Shown piece by piece: positions 48,705-62,784 of a DNA stretch of 64,000 nt (its first letter is position 1; each line of letters starts with the position of its first letter). The stretch is from Phytophthora colocasiae (lineage: Eukaryota; Oomycota; Peronosporomycetes; Peronosporales; Peronosporaceae): NCBI GenBank assembly GCA_018806915.1, contig JAGKQI010000097.1, forward strand, positions 496,001 to 560,000, read 5' to 3'. A model generated the notes under the pieces. The model saw only the letters and a program-made list of their open reading frames with translations, searched no databases and was not told the DNA's origin. The position numbers and the translations under genes are program-made.

Positions 48705-49245
48705 TTCACAACAACACAAACGCACCAACACACCAAAATCAAACAAACAAACGCAACCAACACGCACACACACCACGCTGTATCCACACCCTTCACCACG
48801 CATGCCCACACCTACATGCCCTAGATGCTACACCCAACCCGCTACACCCATCACTGCACCATGCTTCTATCGACGTCACCACATCCGGCGCTCGGGTCAC
48901 TCGGATCCTGACCGTCGTGCTGCATGGCGCCGTTGCCTGCCTGGTCTCCTTTTGACTGCGCATGTCAGACGCTCATTGAGCGTCGCCGTGTGGACCCACG
49001 CTGCCTGCCCACGCTGCCTGCGGATCGCGCAGTCCCGTTCCACTCACTCGCTTACGGCAGAAGCCGACGGCCTGCGTCCATCTCCGTTGGCTCCAGCAGC
49101 ACCAACTGCCGGACGAGACGTCTGCACGCGATACGGCAACAAGAAGGCGCTGCATGGACACGCACGTGGCGCAGCTGATACCCGGCAAAGAAAATCACAC
49201 GTCCGAGGCCCAAACAAACCCAACAGACCAAAAGAGAAAAGCAGT

Positions 49246-49318
49246 CGCCCACCGTGGGGCTCGAACCCACGACCACAAGATTAAGAGTCTTGCGCTCTAC
49301 CGACTGAGCTAGACGGGC
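49246..49318 (-). tRNA. tRNA-Lys(CTT) copy 6
   Basis: 614 bp spacing. Long form; AAAGAAAATC variant; four A in the distal terminator run. Confidence 0.97.
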
Positions 49319-49858
49319 TTCACAACAACACAAACGCACCAACACACCAAAATCAAACAAACAAACGCAACCAACACGCACACACACCACGCTGTATCCA
49401 CACCCTTCACCACGCATGCCCACACCTACATGCCCTAGATGCTACACCCAACCCGCTACACCCATCACTGCACCATGCTTCTATCGACGTCACCACATCC
49501 GGCGCTCGGGTCACTCGGATCCTGACCGTCGTGCTGCATGGCGCCGTTGCCTGCCTGGTCTCCTTTGACTGCGCATGTCAGACGCTCATTGAGCGTCGCC
49601 GTGTGGACCCACGCTGCCTGCCCACGCTGCCTGCGGATCGCGCAGTCCCGTTCCACTCACTCGCTTACGGCAGAAGCCGACGGCCTGCGTCCATCTCCGT
49701 TGGCTCCAGCAGCACCAACTGCCGGACGAGACGTCTGCACGCGATACGGCAACAAGAAGGCGCTGCATGGACACGCACGTGGCGCAGCTGATACCCGGCA
49801 AAGGAAATCACACGTCCGAGGCCCAAACAAACCCAACAGACCAAAAGAGAAAAGCAGT

Positions 49859-49931
49859 CGCCCACCGTGGGGCTCGAACCCACGACCACAAGATTAAGAG
49901 TCTTGCGCTCTACCGACTGAGCTAGACGGGC
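49859..49931 (-). tRNA. tRNA-Lys(CTT) copy 7
   Basis: 613 bp spacing. Long form with TTT; four-A run. Confidence 0.97.
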
Positions 49932-50473
49932 TTCACAACAACACAAACGCACCAACACACCAAAATCAAACAAACAAACGCAACCAACACGCACACACAC
50001 CACGCTGTATCCACACCCTTCACCACGCATGCCCACACCTACATGCCCTAGATGCTACACCCAACCCGCTACACCCATCACTGCACCATGCTTCTATCGA
50101 CGTCACCACATCCGGCGCTCGGGTCACTCGGATCCTGACCGTCGTGCTGCATGGCGCCGTTGCCTGCCTGGTCTCCTTTTGACTGCGCATGTCAGACGCT
50201 CATTGAGCGTCGCCGTGTGGACCCACGCTGCCTGCCCACGCTGCCTGCGGATCGCGCAGTCCCGTTCCACTCACTCGCTTACGGCAGAAGCCGACGGCCT
50301 GCGTCCATCTCCGTTGGCTCCAGCAGCACCAACTGCCGGACGAGACGTCTGCACGCGATACGGCAACAAGAAGGCGCTGCATGGACACGCACGTGGCGCA
50401 GCTGATACCCGGCAAAGGAAATCACACGTCCGAGGCCCAAACAAACCCAACAGACCAAAAAGAGAAAAGCAGT

Positions 50474-50546
50474 CGCCCACCGTGGGGCTCGAACCCACGA
50501 CCACAAGATTAAGAGTCTTGCGCTCTACCGACTGAGCTAGACGGGC
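50474..50546 (-). tRNA. tRNA-Lys(CTT) copy 8
   Basis: 615 bp spacing. Long form, TGCGC, five-A run. Confidence 0.97.
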
Positions 50547-51088
50547 TTCACAACAACACAAACGCACCAACACACCAAAATCAAACAAACAAACGCAACC
50601 AACACGCACACACACCACGCTGTATCCACACCCTTCACCACGCATGCCCACACCTACATGCCCTAGATGCTACACCCAACCCGCTACACCCATCACTGCA
50701 CCATGCTTCTATCGACGTCACCACATCCGGCGCTCGGGTCACTCGGATCCTGACCGTCGTGCTGCATGGCGCCGTTGCCTGCCTGGTCTCCTTTTGACTG
50801 CGCATGTCAGACGCTCATTGAGCGTCGCCGTGTGGACCCACGCTGCCTGCCCACGCTGCCTGCGGATCGCGCAGTCCCGTTCCACTCACTCGCTTACGGC
50901 AGAAGCCGACGGCCTGCGTCCATCTCCGTTGGCTCCAGCAGCACCAACTGCCGGACGAGACGTCTGCACGCGATACGGCAACAAGAAGGCGCTGCATGGA
51001 CACGCACGTGGCGCAGCTGATACCCGGCAAAGGAAATCACACGTCCGAGGCCCAAACAAACCCAACAGACCAAAAAGAGAAAAGCAGT

Positions 51089-51161
51089 CGCCCACCGTGG
51101 GGCTCGAACCCACGACCACAAGATTAAGAGTCTTGCGCTCTACCGACTGAGCTAGACGGGC
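51089..51161 (-). tRNA. tRNA-Lys(CTT) copy 9
   Basis: 615 bp spacing. Same variant as copy 8. Confidence 0.97.
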
Positions 51162-51698
51162 TTCACAACAACACAAACGCACCAACACACCAAAATCAAA
51201 CAAACAAACGCAACCAACACGCACACACACCACGCTGTATCCACACCCTTCACCACGCATGCCCACACCTACATGCCCTAGATGCTACACCCAACCCGCT
51301 ACACCCATCACTGCACCATGCTTCTATCGACGTCACCACATCCGGCGCTCGGGTCACTCGGATCCTGACCGTCGTGCTGCATGGCGCCGTTACCTGGTCT
51401 CCTTTTGACTGTGCATGTCAGACGCTCATTGAGCGTCGCCGTGTGGACCCACGCTGCCTGCCCACGCTGCCTGCGGATCGCGCAGTCCCGTTCCACTCAC
51501 TCGCTTACGGCAGAAGCCGACGGCCTGCGTCCATCTCCGTTGGCTCCAGCAGCACCAACTGCCGGACGAGACGTCTGCACGCGATACGGCAACAAGAAGG
51601 CGCTGCATGGACACGCACGTGGCGCAGCTGATACCCGGCAAAGGAAATCACACGTCCGAGGCCCAAACAAACCCAACAGACCAAAAGAGAAAAGCAGT

Positions 51699-51771
51699 CG
51701 CCCACCGTGGGGCTCGAACCCACGACCACAAGATTAAGAGTCTTGCGCTCTACCGACTGAGCTAGACGGGC
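51699..51771 (-). tRNA. tRNA-Lys(CTT) copy 10
   Basis: 610 bp spacing. Short form, TGTGC, four-A run. Confidence 0.97.
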
Positions 51772-52308
51772 TTCACAACAACACAAACGCACCAACACAC
51801 CAAAATCAAACAAACAAACGCAACCAACACGCACACACACCACGCTGTATCCACACCCTTCACCACGCATGCCCACACCTACATGCCCTAGATGCTACAC
51901 CCAACCCGCTACACCCATCACTGCACCATGCTTCTATCGACGTCACCACATCCGGCGCTCGGGTCACTCGGATCCTGACCGTCGTGCTGCATGGCGCCGT
52001 TACCTGGTCTCCTTTTGACTGTGCATGTCAGACGCTCATTGAGCGTCGCCGTGTGGACCCACGCTGCCTGCCCACGCTGCCTGCGGATCGCGCAGTCCCG
52101 TTCCACTCACTCGCTTACGGCAGAAGCCGACGGCCTGCGTCCATCTCCGTTGGCTCCAGCAGCACCAACTGCCGGACGAGACGTCTGCACGCGATACGGC
52201 AACAAGAAGGCGCTGCATGGACACGCACGTGGCGCAGCTGATACCCGGCAAAGGAAATCACACGTCCGAGGCCCAAACAAACCCAACAGACCAAAAGAGA
52301 AAAGCAGT

Positions 52309-52381
52309 CGCCCACCGTGGGGCTCGAACCCACGACCACAAGATTAAGAGTCTTGCGCTCTACCGACTGAGCTAGACGGGC
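52309..52381 (-). tRNA. tRNA-Lys(CTT) copy 11
   Basis: 610 bp spacing. Same variant as copy 10. Confidence 0.97.
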
Positions 52382-52923
52382 TTCACAACAACACAAACGC
52401 ACCAACACACCAAAATCAAACAAACAAACGCAACCAACACGCACACACACCACGCTGTATCCACACCCTTCACCACGCATGCCCACACCTACATGCCCTA
52501 GATGCTACACCCAACCCGCTACACCCATCACTGCACCATGCTTCTATCGACGTCACCACATCCGGCGCTCGGGTCACTCGGATCCTGACCGTCGTGCTGC
52601 ATGGCGCCGTTGCCTGCCTGGTCTCCTTTTGACTGCGCATGTCAGACGCTCATTGAGCGTCGCCGTGTGGACCCACGCTGCCTGCCCACGCTGCCTGCGG
52701 ATCGCGCAGTCCCGTTCCACTCACTCGCTTACGGCAGAAGCCGACGGCCTGCGTCCATCTCCGTTGGCTCCAGCAGCACCAACTGCCGGACGAGACGTCT
52801 GCACGCGATACGGCAACAAGAAGGCGCTGCATGGACACGCACGTGGCGCAGCTGATACCCGGCAAAGGAAATCACACGTCCGAGGCCCAAACAAACCCAA
52901 CAGACCAAAAAGAGAAAAGCAGT

Positions 52924-52996
52924 CGCCCACCGTGGGGCTCGAACCCACGACCACAAGATTAAGAGTCTTGCGCTCTACCGACTGAGCTAGACGGGC
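52924..52996 (-). tRNA. tRNA-Lys(CTT) copy 12
   Basis: 615 bp spacing. Long form, TGCGC. Confidence 0.97.
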
Positions 52997-53538
52997 TTCA
53001 CAACAACACAAACGCACCAACACACCAAAATCAAACAAACAAACGCAACCAACACGCACACACACCACGCTGTATCCACACCCTTCACCACGCATGCCCA
53101 CACCTACATGCCCTAGATGCTACACCCAACCCGCTACACCCATCACTGCACCATGCTTCTATCGACGTCACCACATCCGGCGCTCGGGTCACTCGGATCC
53201 TGACCGTCGTGCTGCATGGCGCCGTTGCCTGCCTGGTCTCCTTTTGACTGTGCATGTCAGACGCTCATTGAGCGTCGCCGTGTGGACCCACGCTGCCTGC
53301 CCACGCTGCCTGCGGATCGCGCAGTCCCGTTCCACTCACTCGCTTACGGCAGAAGCCGACGGCCTGCGTCCATCTCCGTTGGCTCCAGCAGCACCAACTG
53401 CCGGACGAGACGTCTGCACGCGATACGGCAACAAGAAGGCGCTGCATGGACACGCACGTGGCGCAGCTGATACCCGGCAAAGGAAATCACACGTCCGAGG
53501 CCCAAACAAACCCAACAGACCAAAAAGAGAAAAGCAGT

Positions 53539-53611
53539 CGCCCACCGTGGGGCTCGAACCCACGACCACAAGATTAAGAGTCTTGCGCTCTACCGACTGA
53601 GCTAGACGGGC
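53539..53611 (-). tRNA. tRNA-Lys(CTT) copy 13
   Basis: 615 bp spacing. Long form, TGTGC. Confidence 0.97.
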
Positions 53612-54149
53612 TTCACAACAACACAAACGCACCAACACACCAAAATCAAACAAACAAACGCAACCAACACGCACACACACCACGCTGTATCCACACCCTT
53701 CACCACGCATGCCCACACCTACATGCCCTAGATGCTACACCCAACCCGCTACACCCATCACTGCACCATGCTTCTATCGACGTCACCACATCCGGCGCTC
53801 GGGTCACTCGGATCCTGACCGTCGTGCTGCATGGCGCCGTTGCCTGGTCTTCTTTTGACTGCGCATGTCAGACGCTCATTGAGCGTCGCCGTGTGGACCC
53901 ACGCTGCCTGCCCACGCTGCCTGCGGATCGCGCAGTCCCGTTCCACTCACTCGCTTACGGCAGAAGCCGACGGCCTGCGTCCATCGCCGTTGGCTCCAGC
54001 AGCACCAACTGCCGGACGAGACGTCTGCACGCGATACGGCAACAAGAAGGCGCTGCATGGACACGCACGTGGCGCAGCTGATACCCGGCAAAGAAAATCA
54101 CACGTCCGAGGCCCAAACAAACCCAACAGACCAAAAAGAGAAAAGCAGT

Positions 54150-54222
54150 CGCCCACCGTGGGGCTCGAACCCACGACCACAAGATTAAGAGTCTTGCGCT
54201 CTACCGACTGAGCTAGACGGGC
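54150..54222 (-). tRNA. tRNA-Lys(CTT) copy 14
   Basis: 611 bp spacing. GCCTGGTCTTC form, CCATCGCCG and AAAGAAAATC variants, followed by an extra CA and CGCCGTATCC. Shared only with copy 27. Confidence 0.97.
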
Positions 54223-54762
54223 TTCACAACAACACAAACGCACCAACACACCAAAATCAAACAAACAAACGCAACCAACACGCACACACACACCACGCCG
54301 TATCCACACCCTTCACCACGCATGCCCACACCTACATGCCCTAGATGCTACACCCAACCCGCTACACCCATCACTGCACCATGCTTCTATCGACGTCACC
54401 ACATCCGGCGCTCGGGTCACTCGGATCCTGACCGTCGTGCTGCATGGCGCCGTTGCCTGGTCTTCTTTTGACTGCGCATGTCAGACGCTCATTGAGCGTC
54501 GCCGTGTGGACCCACGCTGCCTGCCCACGCTGCCTGCGGATCGCGCAGTCCCGTTCCACTCACTCGCTTACGGCAGAAGCCGACGGCCTGCGTCCATCTC
54601 CGTTGGCTCCAGCAGCACCAACTGCCGGACGAGACGTCTGCACGCGATACGGCAACAAGAAGGCGCTGCATGGACACGCACGTGGCGCAGCTGATACCCG
54701 GCAAAGGAAATCACACGTCCGAGGCCCAAACAAACCCAACAGACCAAAAAGAGAAAAGCAGT

Positions 54763-54835
54763 CGCCCACCGTGGGGCTCGAACCCACGACCACAAGATTA
54801 AGAGTCTTGCGCTCTACCGACTGAGCTAGACGGGC
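54763..54835 (-). tRNA. tRNA-Lys(CTT) copy 15
   Basis: 613 bp spacing. GCCTGGTCTTC form, shared with copies 14, 27 and 28. Confidence 0.97.
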
Positions 54836-55373
54836 TTCACAACAACACAAACGCACCAACACACCAAAATCAAACAAACAAACGCAACCAACACGCACAC
54901 ACACCACGCTGTATCCACACCCTTCACCACGCATGCCCACACCTACATGCCCTAGATGCTACACCCAACCCGCTACACCCATCACTGCACCATGCTTCTA
55001 TCGACGTCACCACATCCGGCGCTCGGGTCACTCGGATCCTGACCGTCGTGCTGCATGGCGCCGTTACCTGGTCTCCTTTTGACTGTGCATGTCAGACGCT
55101 CATTGAGCGTCGCCGTGTGGACCCACGCTGCCTGCCCACGCTGCCTGCGGATCGCGCAGTCCCGTTCCACTCACTCGCTTACGGCAGAAGCCGACGGCCT
55201 GCGTCCATCTCCGTTGGCTCCAGCAGCACCAACTGCCGGACGAGACGTCTGCACGCGATACGGCAACAAGAAGGCGCTGCATGGACACGCACGTGGCGCA
55301 GCTGATACCCGGCAAAGGAAATCACACGTCCGAGGCCCAAACAAACCCAACAGACCAAAAAGAGAAAAGCAGT

Positions 55374-55446
55374 CGCCCACCGTGGGGCTCGAACCCACGA
55401 CCACAAGATTAAGAGTCTTGCGCTCTACCGACTGAGCTAGACGGGC
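55374..55446 (-). tRNA. tRNA-Lys(CTT) copy 16
   Basis: 611 bp spacing. Short form, TGTGC. Confidence 0.97.
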
Positions 55447-55987
55447 TTCACAACAACACAAACGCACCAACACACCAAAATCAAACAAACAAACGCAACC
55501 AACACGCACACACACCACGCTGTATCCACACCCTTCACCACGCATGCCCACACCTACATGCCCTAGATGCTACACCCAACCCGCTACACCCATCACTGCA
55601 CCATGCTTCTATCGACGTCACCACATCCGGCGCTCGGGTCACTCGGATCCTGACCGTCGTGCTGCATGGCGCCGTTGCCTGCCTGGTCTCCTTTTGACTG
55701 CGCATGTCAGACGCTCATTGAGCGTCGCCGTGTGGACCCACGCTGCCTGCCCACGCTGCCTGCGGATCGCGCAGTCCCGTTCCACTCACTCGCTTACGGC
55801 AGAAGCCGACGGCCTGCGTCCATCTCCGTTGGCTCCAGCAGCACCAACTGCCGGACGAGACGTCTGCACGCGATACGGCAACAAGAAGGCGCTGCATGGA
55901 CACGCACGTGGCGCAGCTGATACCCGGCAAAGGAAATCACACGTCCGAGGCCCAAACAAACCCAACAGACCAAAAGAGAAAAGCAGT

Positions 55988-56060
55988 CGCCCACCGTGGG
56001 GCTCGAACCCACGACCACAAGATTAAGAGTCTTGCGCTCTACCGACTGAGCTAGACGGGC
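55988..56060 (-). tRNA. tRNA-Lys(CTT) copy 17
   Basis: 614 bp spacing. Long form, four-A run. Confidence 0.97.
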
Positions 56061-56601
56061 TTCACAACAACACAAACGCACCAACACACCAAAATCAAAC
56101 AAACAAACGCAACCAACACGCACACACACCACGCTGTATCCACACCCTTCACCACGCATGCCCACACCTACATGCCCTAGATGCTACACCCAACCCGCTA
56201 CACCCATCACTGCACCATGCTTCTATCGACGTCACCACATCCGGCGCTCGGGTCACTCGGATCCTGACCGTCGTGCTGCATGGCGCCGTTGCCTGCCTGG
56301 TCTCCTTTGACTGCGCATGTCAGACGCTCATTGAGCGTCGCCGTGTGGACCCACGCTGCCTGCCCACGCTGCCTGCGGATCGCGCAGTCCCGTTCCACTC
56401 ACTCGCTTACGGCAGAAGCCGACGGCCTGCGTCCATCTCCGTTGGCTCCAGCAGCACCAACTGCCGGACGAGACGTCTGCACGCGATACGGCAACAAGAA
56501 GGCGCTGCATGGACACGCACGTGGCGCAGCTGATACCCGGCAAAGGAAATCACACGTCCGAGGCCCAAACAAACCCAACAGACCAAAAAGAGAAAAGCAG
56601 T

Positions 56602-56674
56602 CGCCCACCGTGGGGCTCGAACCCACGACCACAAGATTAAGAGTCTTGCGCTCTACCGACTGAGCTAGACGGGC
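56602..56674 (-). tRNA. tRNA-Lys(CTT) copy 18
   Basis: 614 bp spacing. Long form with TTT. Confidence 0.97.
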
Positions 56675-57214
56675 TTCACAACAACACAAACGCACCAACA
56701 CACCAAAATCAAACAAACAAACGCAACCAACACGCACACACACCACGCTGTATCCACACCCTTCACCACGCATGCCCACACCTACATGCCCTAGATGCTA
56801 CACCCAACCCGCTACACCCATCACTGCACCATGCTTCTATCGACGTCACCACATCCGGCGCTCGGGTCACTCGGATCCTGACCGTCGTGCTGCATGGCGC
56901 CGTTGCCTGCCTGGTCTCCTTTTGACTGCGCATGTCAGACGCTCATTGAGCGTCGCCGTGGACCCACGCTGCCTGCCCACGCTGCCTGCGGATCGCGCAG
57001 TCCCGTTCCACTCACTCGCTTACGGCAGAAGCCGACGGCCTGCGTCCATCTCCGTTGGCTCCAGCAGCACCAACTGCCGGACGAGACGTCTGCACGCGAT
57101 ACGGCAACAAGAAGGCGCTGCATGGACACGCACGTGGCGCAGCTGATACCCGGCAAAGGAAATCACACGTCCGAGGCCCAAACAAACCCAACAGACCAAA
57201 AAGAGAAAAGCAGT

Positions 57215-57287
57215 CGCCCACCGTGGGGCTCGAACCCACGACCACAAGATTAAGAGTCTTGCGCTCTACCGACTGAGCTAGACGGGC
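57215..57287 (-). tRNA. tRNA-Lys(CTT) copy 19
   Basis: 613 bp spacing. Two-base loss in CGCCGTGGACCC (others CGCCGTGTGGACCC). Confidence 0.97.
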
Positions 57288-57829
57288 TTCACAACAACAC
57301 AAACGCACCAACACACCAAAATCAAACAAACAAACGCAACCAACACGCACACACACCACGCTGTATCCACACCCTTCACCACGCATGCCCACACCTACAT
57401 GCCCTAGATGCTACACCCAACCCGCTACACCCATCACTGCACCATGCTTCTATCGACGTCACCACATCCGGCGCTCGGGTCACTCGGATCCTGACCGTCG
57501 TGCTGCATGGCGCCGTTGCCTGCCTGGTCTCCTTTTGACTGCGCATGTCAGACGCTCATTGAGCGTCGCCGTGTGGACCCACGCTGCCTGCCCACGCTGC
57601 CTGCGGATCGCGCAGTCCCGTTCCACTCACTCGCTTACGGCAGAAGCCGACGGCCTGCGTCCATCTCCGTTGGCTCCAGCAGCACCAACTGCCGGACGAG
57701 ACGTCTGCACGCGATACGGCAACAAGAAGGCGCTGCATGGACACGCACGTGGCGCAGCTGATACCCGGCAAAGGAAATCACACGTCCGAGGCCCAAACAA
57801 ACCCAACAGACCAAAAAGAGAAAAGCAGT

Positions 57830-57902
57830 CGCCCACCGTGGGGCTCGAACCCACGACCACAAGATTAAGAGTCTTGCGCTCTACCGACTGAGCTAGACGG
57901 GC
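57830..57902 (-). tRNA. tRNA-Lys(CTT) copy 20
   Basis: 615 bp spacing. Long form, TGCGC. Confidence 0.97.
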
Positions 57903-58438
57903 TTCACAACAACACAAACGCACCAACACACCAAAATCAAACAAACAAACGCAACCAACACGCACACACACCACGCTGTATCCACACCCTTCACCACGCA
58001 TGCCCACACCTACATGCCCTAGATGCTACACCCAACCCGCTACACCCATCACTGCACCATGCTTCTATCGACGTCACCACATCCGGCGCTCGGGTCACTC
58101 GGATCCTGACCGTCGTGCTGCATGGCGCCGTTACCTGGTCTCCTTTTGACTGTGCATGTCAGACGCTCATTGAGCGTCGCCGTGTGGACCCACGCTGCCT
58201 GCCCACGCTGCCTGCGGATCGCGCAGTCCCGTTCCACTCACTCGCTTACGGCAGAAGCCGACGGCCTGCGTCCATCTCCGTTGGCTCCAGCAGCACCAAC
58301 TGCCGGACGAGACGTCTGCACGCGATACGGCAACAAGAAGGCGCTGCATGGACACGCACGTGGCGCAGCTGATACCCGGCAAAGGAAATCACACGTCCGA
58401 GGCCCAAACAAACCCAACAGACCAAAGAGAAAAGCAGT

Positions 58439-58511
58439 CGCCCACCGTGGGGCTCGAACCCACGACCACAAGATTAAGAGTCTTGCGCTCTACCGACTGA
58501 GCTAGACGGGC
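58439..58511 (-). tRNA. tRNA-Lys(CTT) copy 21
   Basis: 609 bp spacing. Distal run shortened to three A; the proximal T4 terminator is kept. Confidence 0.97.
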
Positions 58512-59048
58512 TTCACAACAACACAAACGCACCAACACACCAAAATCAAACAAACAAACGCAACCAACACGCACACACACCACGCTGTATCCACACCCTT
58601 CACCACGCATGCCCACACCTACATGCCCTAGATGCTACACCCAACCCGCTACACCCATCACTGCACCATGCTTCTATCGACGTCACCACATCCGGCGCTC
58701 GGGTCACTCGGATCCTGACCGTCGTGCTGCATGGCGCCGTTACCTGGTCTCCTTTTGACTGCGCATGTCAGACGCTCATTGAGCGTCGCCGTGTGGACCC
58801 ACGCTGCCTGCCCACGCTGCCTGCGGATCGCGCAGTCCCGTTCCACTCACTCGCTTACGGCAGAAGCCGACGGCCTGCGTCCATCTCCGTTGGCTCCAGC
58901 AGCACCAACTGCCGGACGAGACGTCTGCACGCGATACGGCAACAAGAAGGCGCTGCATGGACACGCACGTGGCGCAGCTGATACCCGGCAAAGGAAATCA
59001 CACGTCCGAGGCCCAAACAAACCCAACAGACCAAAAGAGAAAAGCAGT

Positions 59049-59121
59049 CGCCCACCGTGGGGCTCGAACCCACGACCACAAGATTAAGAGTCTTGCGCTC
59101 TACCGACTGAGCTAGACGGGC
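59049..59121 (-). tRNA. tRNA-Lys(CTT) copy 22
   Basis: 610 bp spacing. Short form, TGCGC, four-A run. Confidence 0.97.
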
Positions 59122-59659
59122 TTCACAACAACACAAACGCACCAACACACCAAAATCAAACAAACAAACGCAACCAACACGCACACACACCACGCTGTAT
59201 CCACACCCTTCACCACGCATGCCCACACCTACATGCCCTAGATGCTACACCCAACCCGCTACACCCATCACTGCACCATGCTTCTATCGACGTCACCACA
59301 TCCGGCGCTCGGGTCACTCGGATCCTGACCGTCGTGCTGCATGGCGCCGTTACCTGGTCTCCTTTTGACTGTGCATGTCAGACGCTCATTGAGCGTCGCC
59401 GTGTGGACCCACGCTGCCTGCCCACGCTGCCTGCGGATCGCGCAGTCCCGTTCCACTCACTCGCTTACGGCAGAAGCCGACGGCCTGCGTCCATCTCCGT
59501 TGGCTCCAGCAGCACCAACTGCCGGACGAGACGTCTGCACGCGATACGGCAACAAGAAGGCGCTGCATGGACACGCACGTGGCGCAGCTGATACCCGGCA
59601 AAGGAAATCACACGTCCGAGGCCCAAACAAACCCAACAGACCAAAAAGAGAAAAGCAGT

Positions 59660-59732
59660 CGCCCACCGTGGGGCTCGAACCCACGACCACAAGATTAAGA
59701 GTCTTGCGCTCTACCGACTGAGCTAGACGGGC
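59660..59732 (-). tRNA. tRNA-Lys(CTT) copy 23
   Basis: 611 bp spacing. Short form, TGTGC. Confidence 0.97.
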
Positions 59733-60270
59733 TTCACAACAACACAAACGCACCAACACACCAAAATCAAACAAACAAACGCAACCAACACGCACACACA
59801 CCACGCTGTATCCACACCCTTCACCACGCATGCCCACACCTACATGCCCTAGATGCTACACCCAACCCGCTACACCCATCACTGCACCATGCTTCTATCG
59901 ACGTCACCACATCCGGCGCTCGGGTCACTCGGATCCTGACCGTCGTGCTGCATGGCGCCGTTACCTGGTCTCCTTTTGACTGCGCATGTCAGACGCTCAT
60001 TGAGCGTCGCCGTGTGGACCCACGCTGCCTGCCCACGCTGCCTGCGGATCGCGCAGTCCCGTTCCACTCACTCGCTTACGGCAGAAGCCGACGGCCTGCG
60101 TCCATCTCCGTTGGCTCCAGCAGCACCAACTGCCGGACGAGACGTCTGCACGCGATACGGCAACAAGAAGGCGCTGCATGGACACGCACGTGGCGCAGCT
60201 GATACCCGGCAAAGAAAATCACACGTCCGAGGCCCAAACAAACCCAACAGACCAACAAGAGAAAAGCAGT

Positions 60271-60343
60271 CGCCCACCGTGGGGCTCGAACCCACGACCA
60301 CAAGATTAAGAGTCTTGCGCTCTACCGACTGAGCTAGACGGGC
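60271..60343 (-). tRNA. tRNA-Lys(CTT) copy 24
   Basis: 611 bp spacing. AAAGAAAATC variant and ACCAACAAGAG, which breaks the distal terminator run; the proximal T4 is intact. Confidence 0.97.
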
Positions 60344-60881
60344 TTCACAACAACACAAACGCACCAACACACCAAAATCAAACAAACAAACGCAACCAAC
60401 ACGCACACACACCACGCTGTATCCACACCCTTCACCACGCATGCCCACACCTACATGCCCTAGATGCTACACCCAACCCGCTACACCCATCACTGCACCA
60501 TGCTTCTATCGACGTCACCACATCCGGCGCTCGGGTCACTCGGATCCTGACCGTCGTGCTGCATGGCGCCGTTACCTGGTCTCCTTTTGACTGCGCATGT
60601 CAGACGCTCATTGAGCGTCGCCGTGTGGACCCACGCTGCCTGCCCACGCTGCCTGCGGATCGCGCAGTCCCGTTCCACTCACTCGCTTACGGCAGAAGCC
60701 GACGGCCTGCGTCCATCTCCGTTGGCTCCAGCAGCACCAACTGCCGGACGAGACGTCTGCACGCGATACGGCAACAAGAAGGCGCTGCATGGACACGCAC
60801 GTGGCGCAGCTGATACCCGGCAAAGGAAATCACACGTCCGAGGCCCAAACAAACCCAACAGACCAAAAAGAGAAAAGCAGT

Positions 60882-60954
60882 CGCCCACCGTGGGGCTCGA
60901 ACCCACGACCACAAGATTAAGAGTCTTGCGCTCTACCGACTGAGCTAGACGGGC
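60882..60954 (-). tRNA. tRNA-Lys(CTT) copy 25
   Basis: 611 bp spacing. Short form, TGCGC. Confidence 0.97.
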
Positions 60955-61492
60955 TTCACAACAACACAAACGCACCAACACACCAAAATCAAACAAACAA
61001 ACGCAACCAACACGCACACACACCACGCTGTATCCACACCCTTCACCACGCATGCCCACACCTACATGCCCTAGATGCTACACCCAACCCGCTACACCCA
61101 TCACTGCACCATGCTTCTATCGACGTCACCACATCCGGCGCTCGGGTCACTCGGATCCTGACCGTCGTGCTGCATGGCGCCGTTACCTGGTCTCCTTTTG
61201 ACTGTGCATGTCAGACGCTCATTGAGCGTCGCCGTGTGGACCCACGCTGCCTGCCCACGCTGCCTGCGGATCGCGCAGTCCCGTTCCACTCACTCGCTTA
61301 CGGCAGAAGCCGACGGCCTGCGTCCATCTCCGTTGGCTCCAGCAGCACCAACTGCCGGACGAGACGTCTGCACGCGATACGGCAACAAGAAGGCGCTGCA
61401 TGGACACGCACGTGGCGCAGCTGATACCCGGCAAAGGAAATCACACGTCCGAGGCCCAAACAAACCCAACAGACCAAAAAGAGAAAAGCAGT

Positions 61493-61565
61493 CGCCCACC
61501 GTGGGGCTCGAACCCACGACCACAAGATTAAGAGTCTTGCGCTCTACCGACTGAGCTAGACGGGC
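61493..61565 (-). tRNA. tRNA-Lys(CTT) copy 26
   Basis: 611 bp spacing. Short form, TGTGC. Confidence 0.97.
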
Positions 61566-62103
61566 TTCACAACAACACAAACGCACCAACACACCAAAAT
61601 CAAACAAACAAACGCAACCAACACGCACACACACCACGCTGTATCCACACCCTTCACCACGCATGCCCACACCTACATGCCCTAGATGCTACACCCAACC
61701 CGCTACACCCATCACTGCACCATGCTTCTATCGACGTCACCACATCCGGCGCTCGGGTCACTCGGATCCTGACCGTCGTGCTGCATGGCGCCGTTGCCTG
61801 GTCTTCTTTTGACTGCGCATGTCAGACGCTCATTGAGCGTCGCCGTGTGGACCCACGCTGCCTGCCCACGCTGCCTGCGGATCGCGCAGTCCCGTTCCAC
61901 TCACTCGCTTACGGCAGAAGCCGACGGCCTGCGTCCATCGCCGTTGGCTCCAGCAGCACCAACTGCCGGACGAGACGTCTGCACGCGATACGGCAACAAG
62001 AAGGCGCTGCATGGACACGCACGTGGCGCAGCTGATACCCGGCAAAGAAAATCACACGTCCGAGGCCCAAACAAACCCAACAGACCAAAAAGAGAAAAGC
62101 AGT

Positions 62104-62176
62104 CGCCCACCGTGGGGCTCGAACCCACGACCACAAGATTAAGAGTCTTGCGCTCTACCGACTGAGCTAGACGGGC
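62104..62176 (-). tRNA. tRNA-Lys(CTT) copy 27
   Basis: 611 bp spacing. Carries every private variant of copy 14. Confidence 0.97.
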
Positions 62177-62711
62177 TTCACAACAACACAAACGCACCAA
62201 CACACCAAAATCAAACAAACAAACGCAACCAACACGCACACACACACCACGCCGTATCCACACCCTTCACCACGCATGCCCACATGCCCTAGATGCTACA
62301 CCCAACCCGCTACACCCATCACTGCACCATGCTTCTATCGACGTCACCACATCCGGCGCTCGGGTCACTCGGATCCTGACCGTCGTGCTGCATGGCGCCG
62401 TTGCCTGGTCTTCTTTTGACTGCGCATGTCAGACGCTCATTGAGCGTCGCCGTGTGGAACCCACGCTGCCTGCCCACGCTGCCTGCGGATCGCGCAGTCC
62501 CGTTCCACTCACTCGCTTACGGCAGAAGCCGACGGCCTGCGTCCATCTCCGTTGGCTCCAGCAGCACCAACTGCCGGACGAGACGTCTGCACGCGATACG
62601 GCAACAAGAAGGCGCTGCATGGACACGCACGTGGCGCAGCTGATACCCGGCAAAGGAAATCACACGTCCGAGGCCCAAACAAACCCAACAGACCAAAAAG
62701 AGAAAAGCAGT

Positions 62712-62784
62712 CGCCCACCGTGGGGCTCGAACCCACGACCACAAGATTAAGAGTCTTGCGCTCTACCGACTGAGCTAGACGGGC
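62712..62784 (-). tRNA. tRNA-Lys(CTT) copy 28
   Basis: 608 bp spacing. Like copy 15 but with a six-base loss (GCCCACATGCCC) and one extra A (GTGTGGAACCC). Confidence 0.97.
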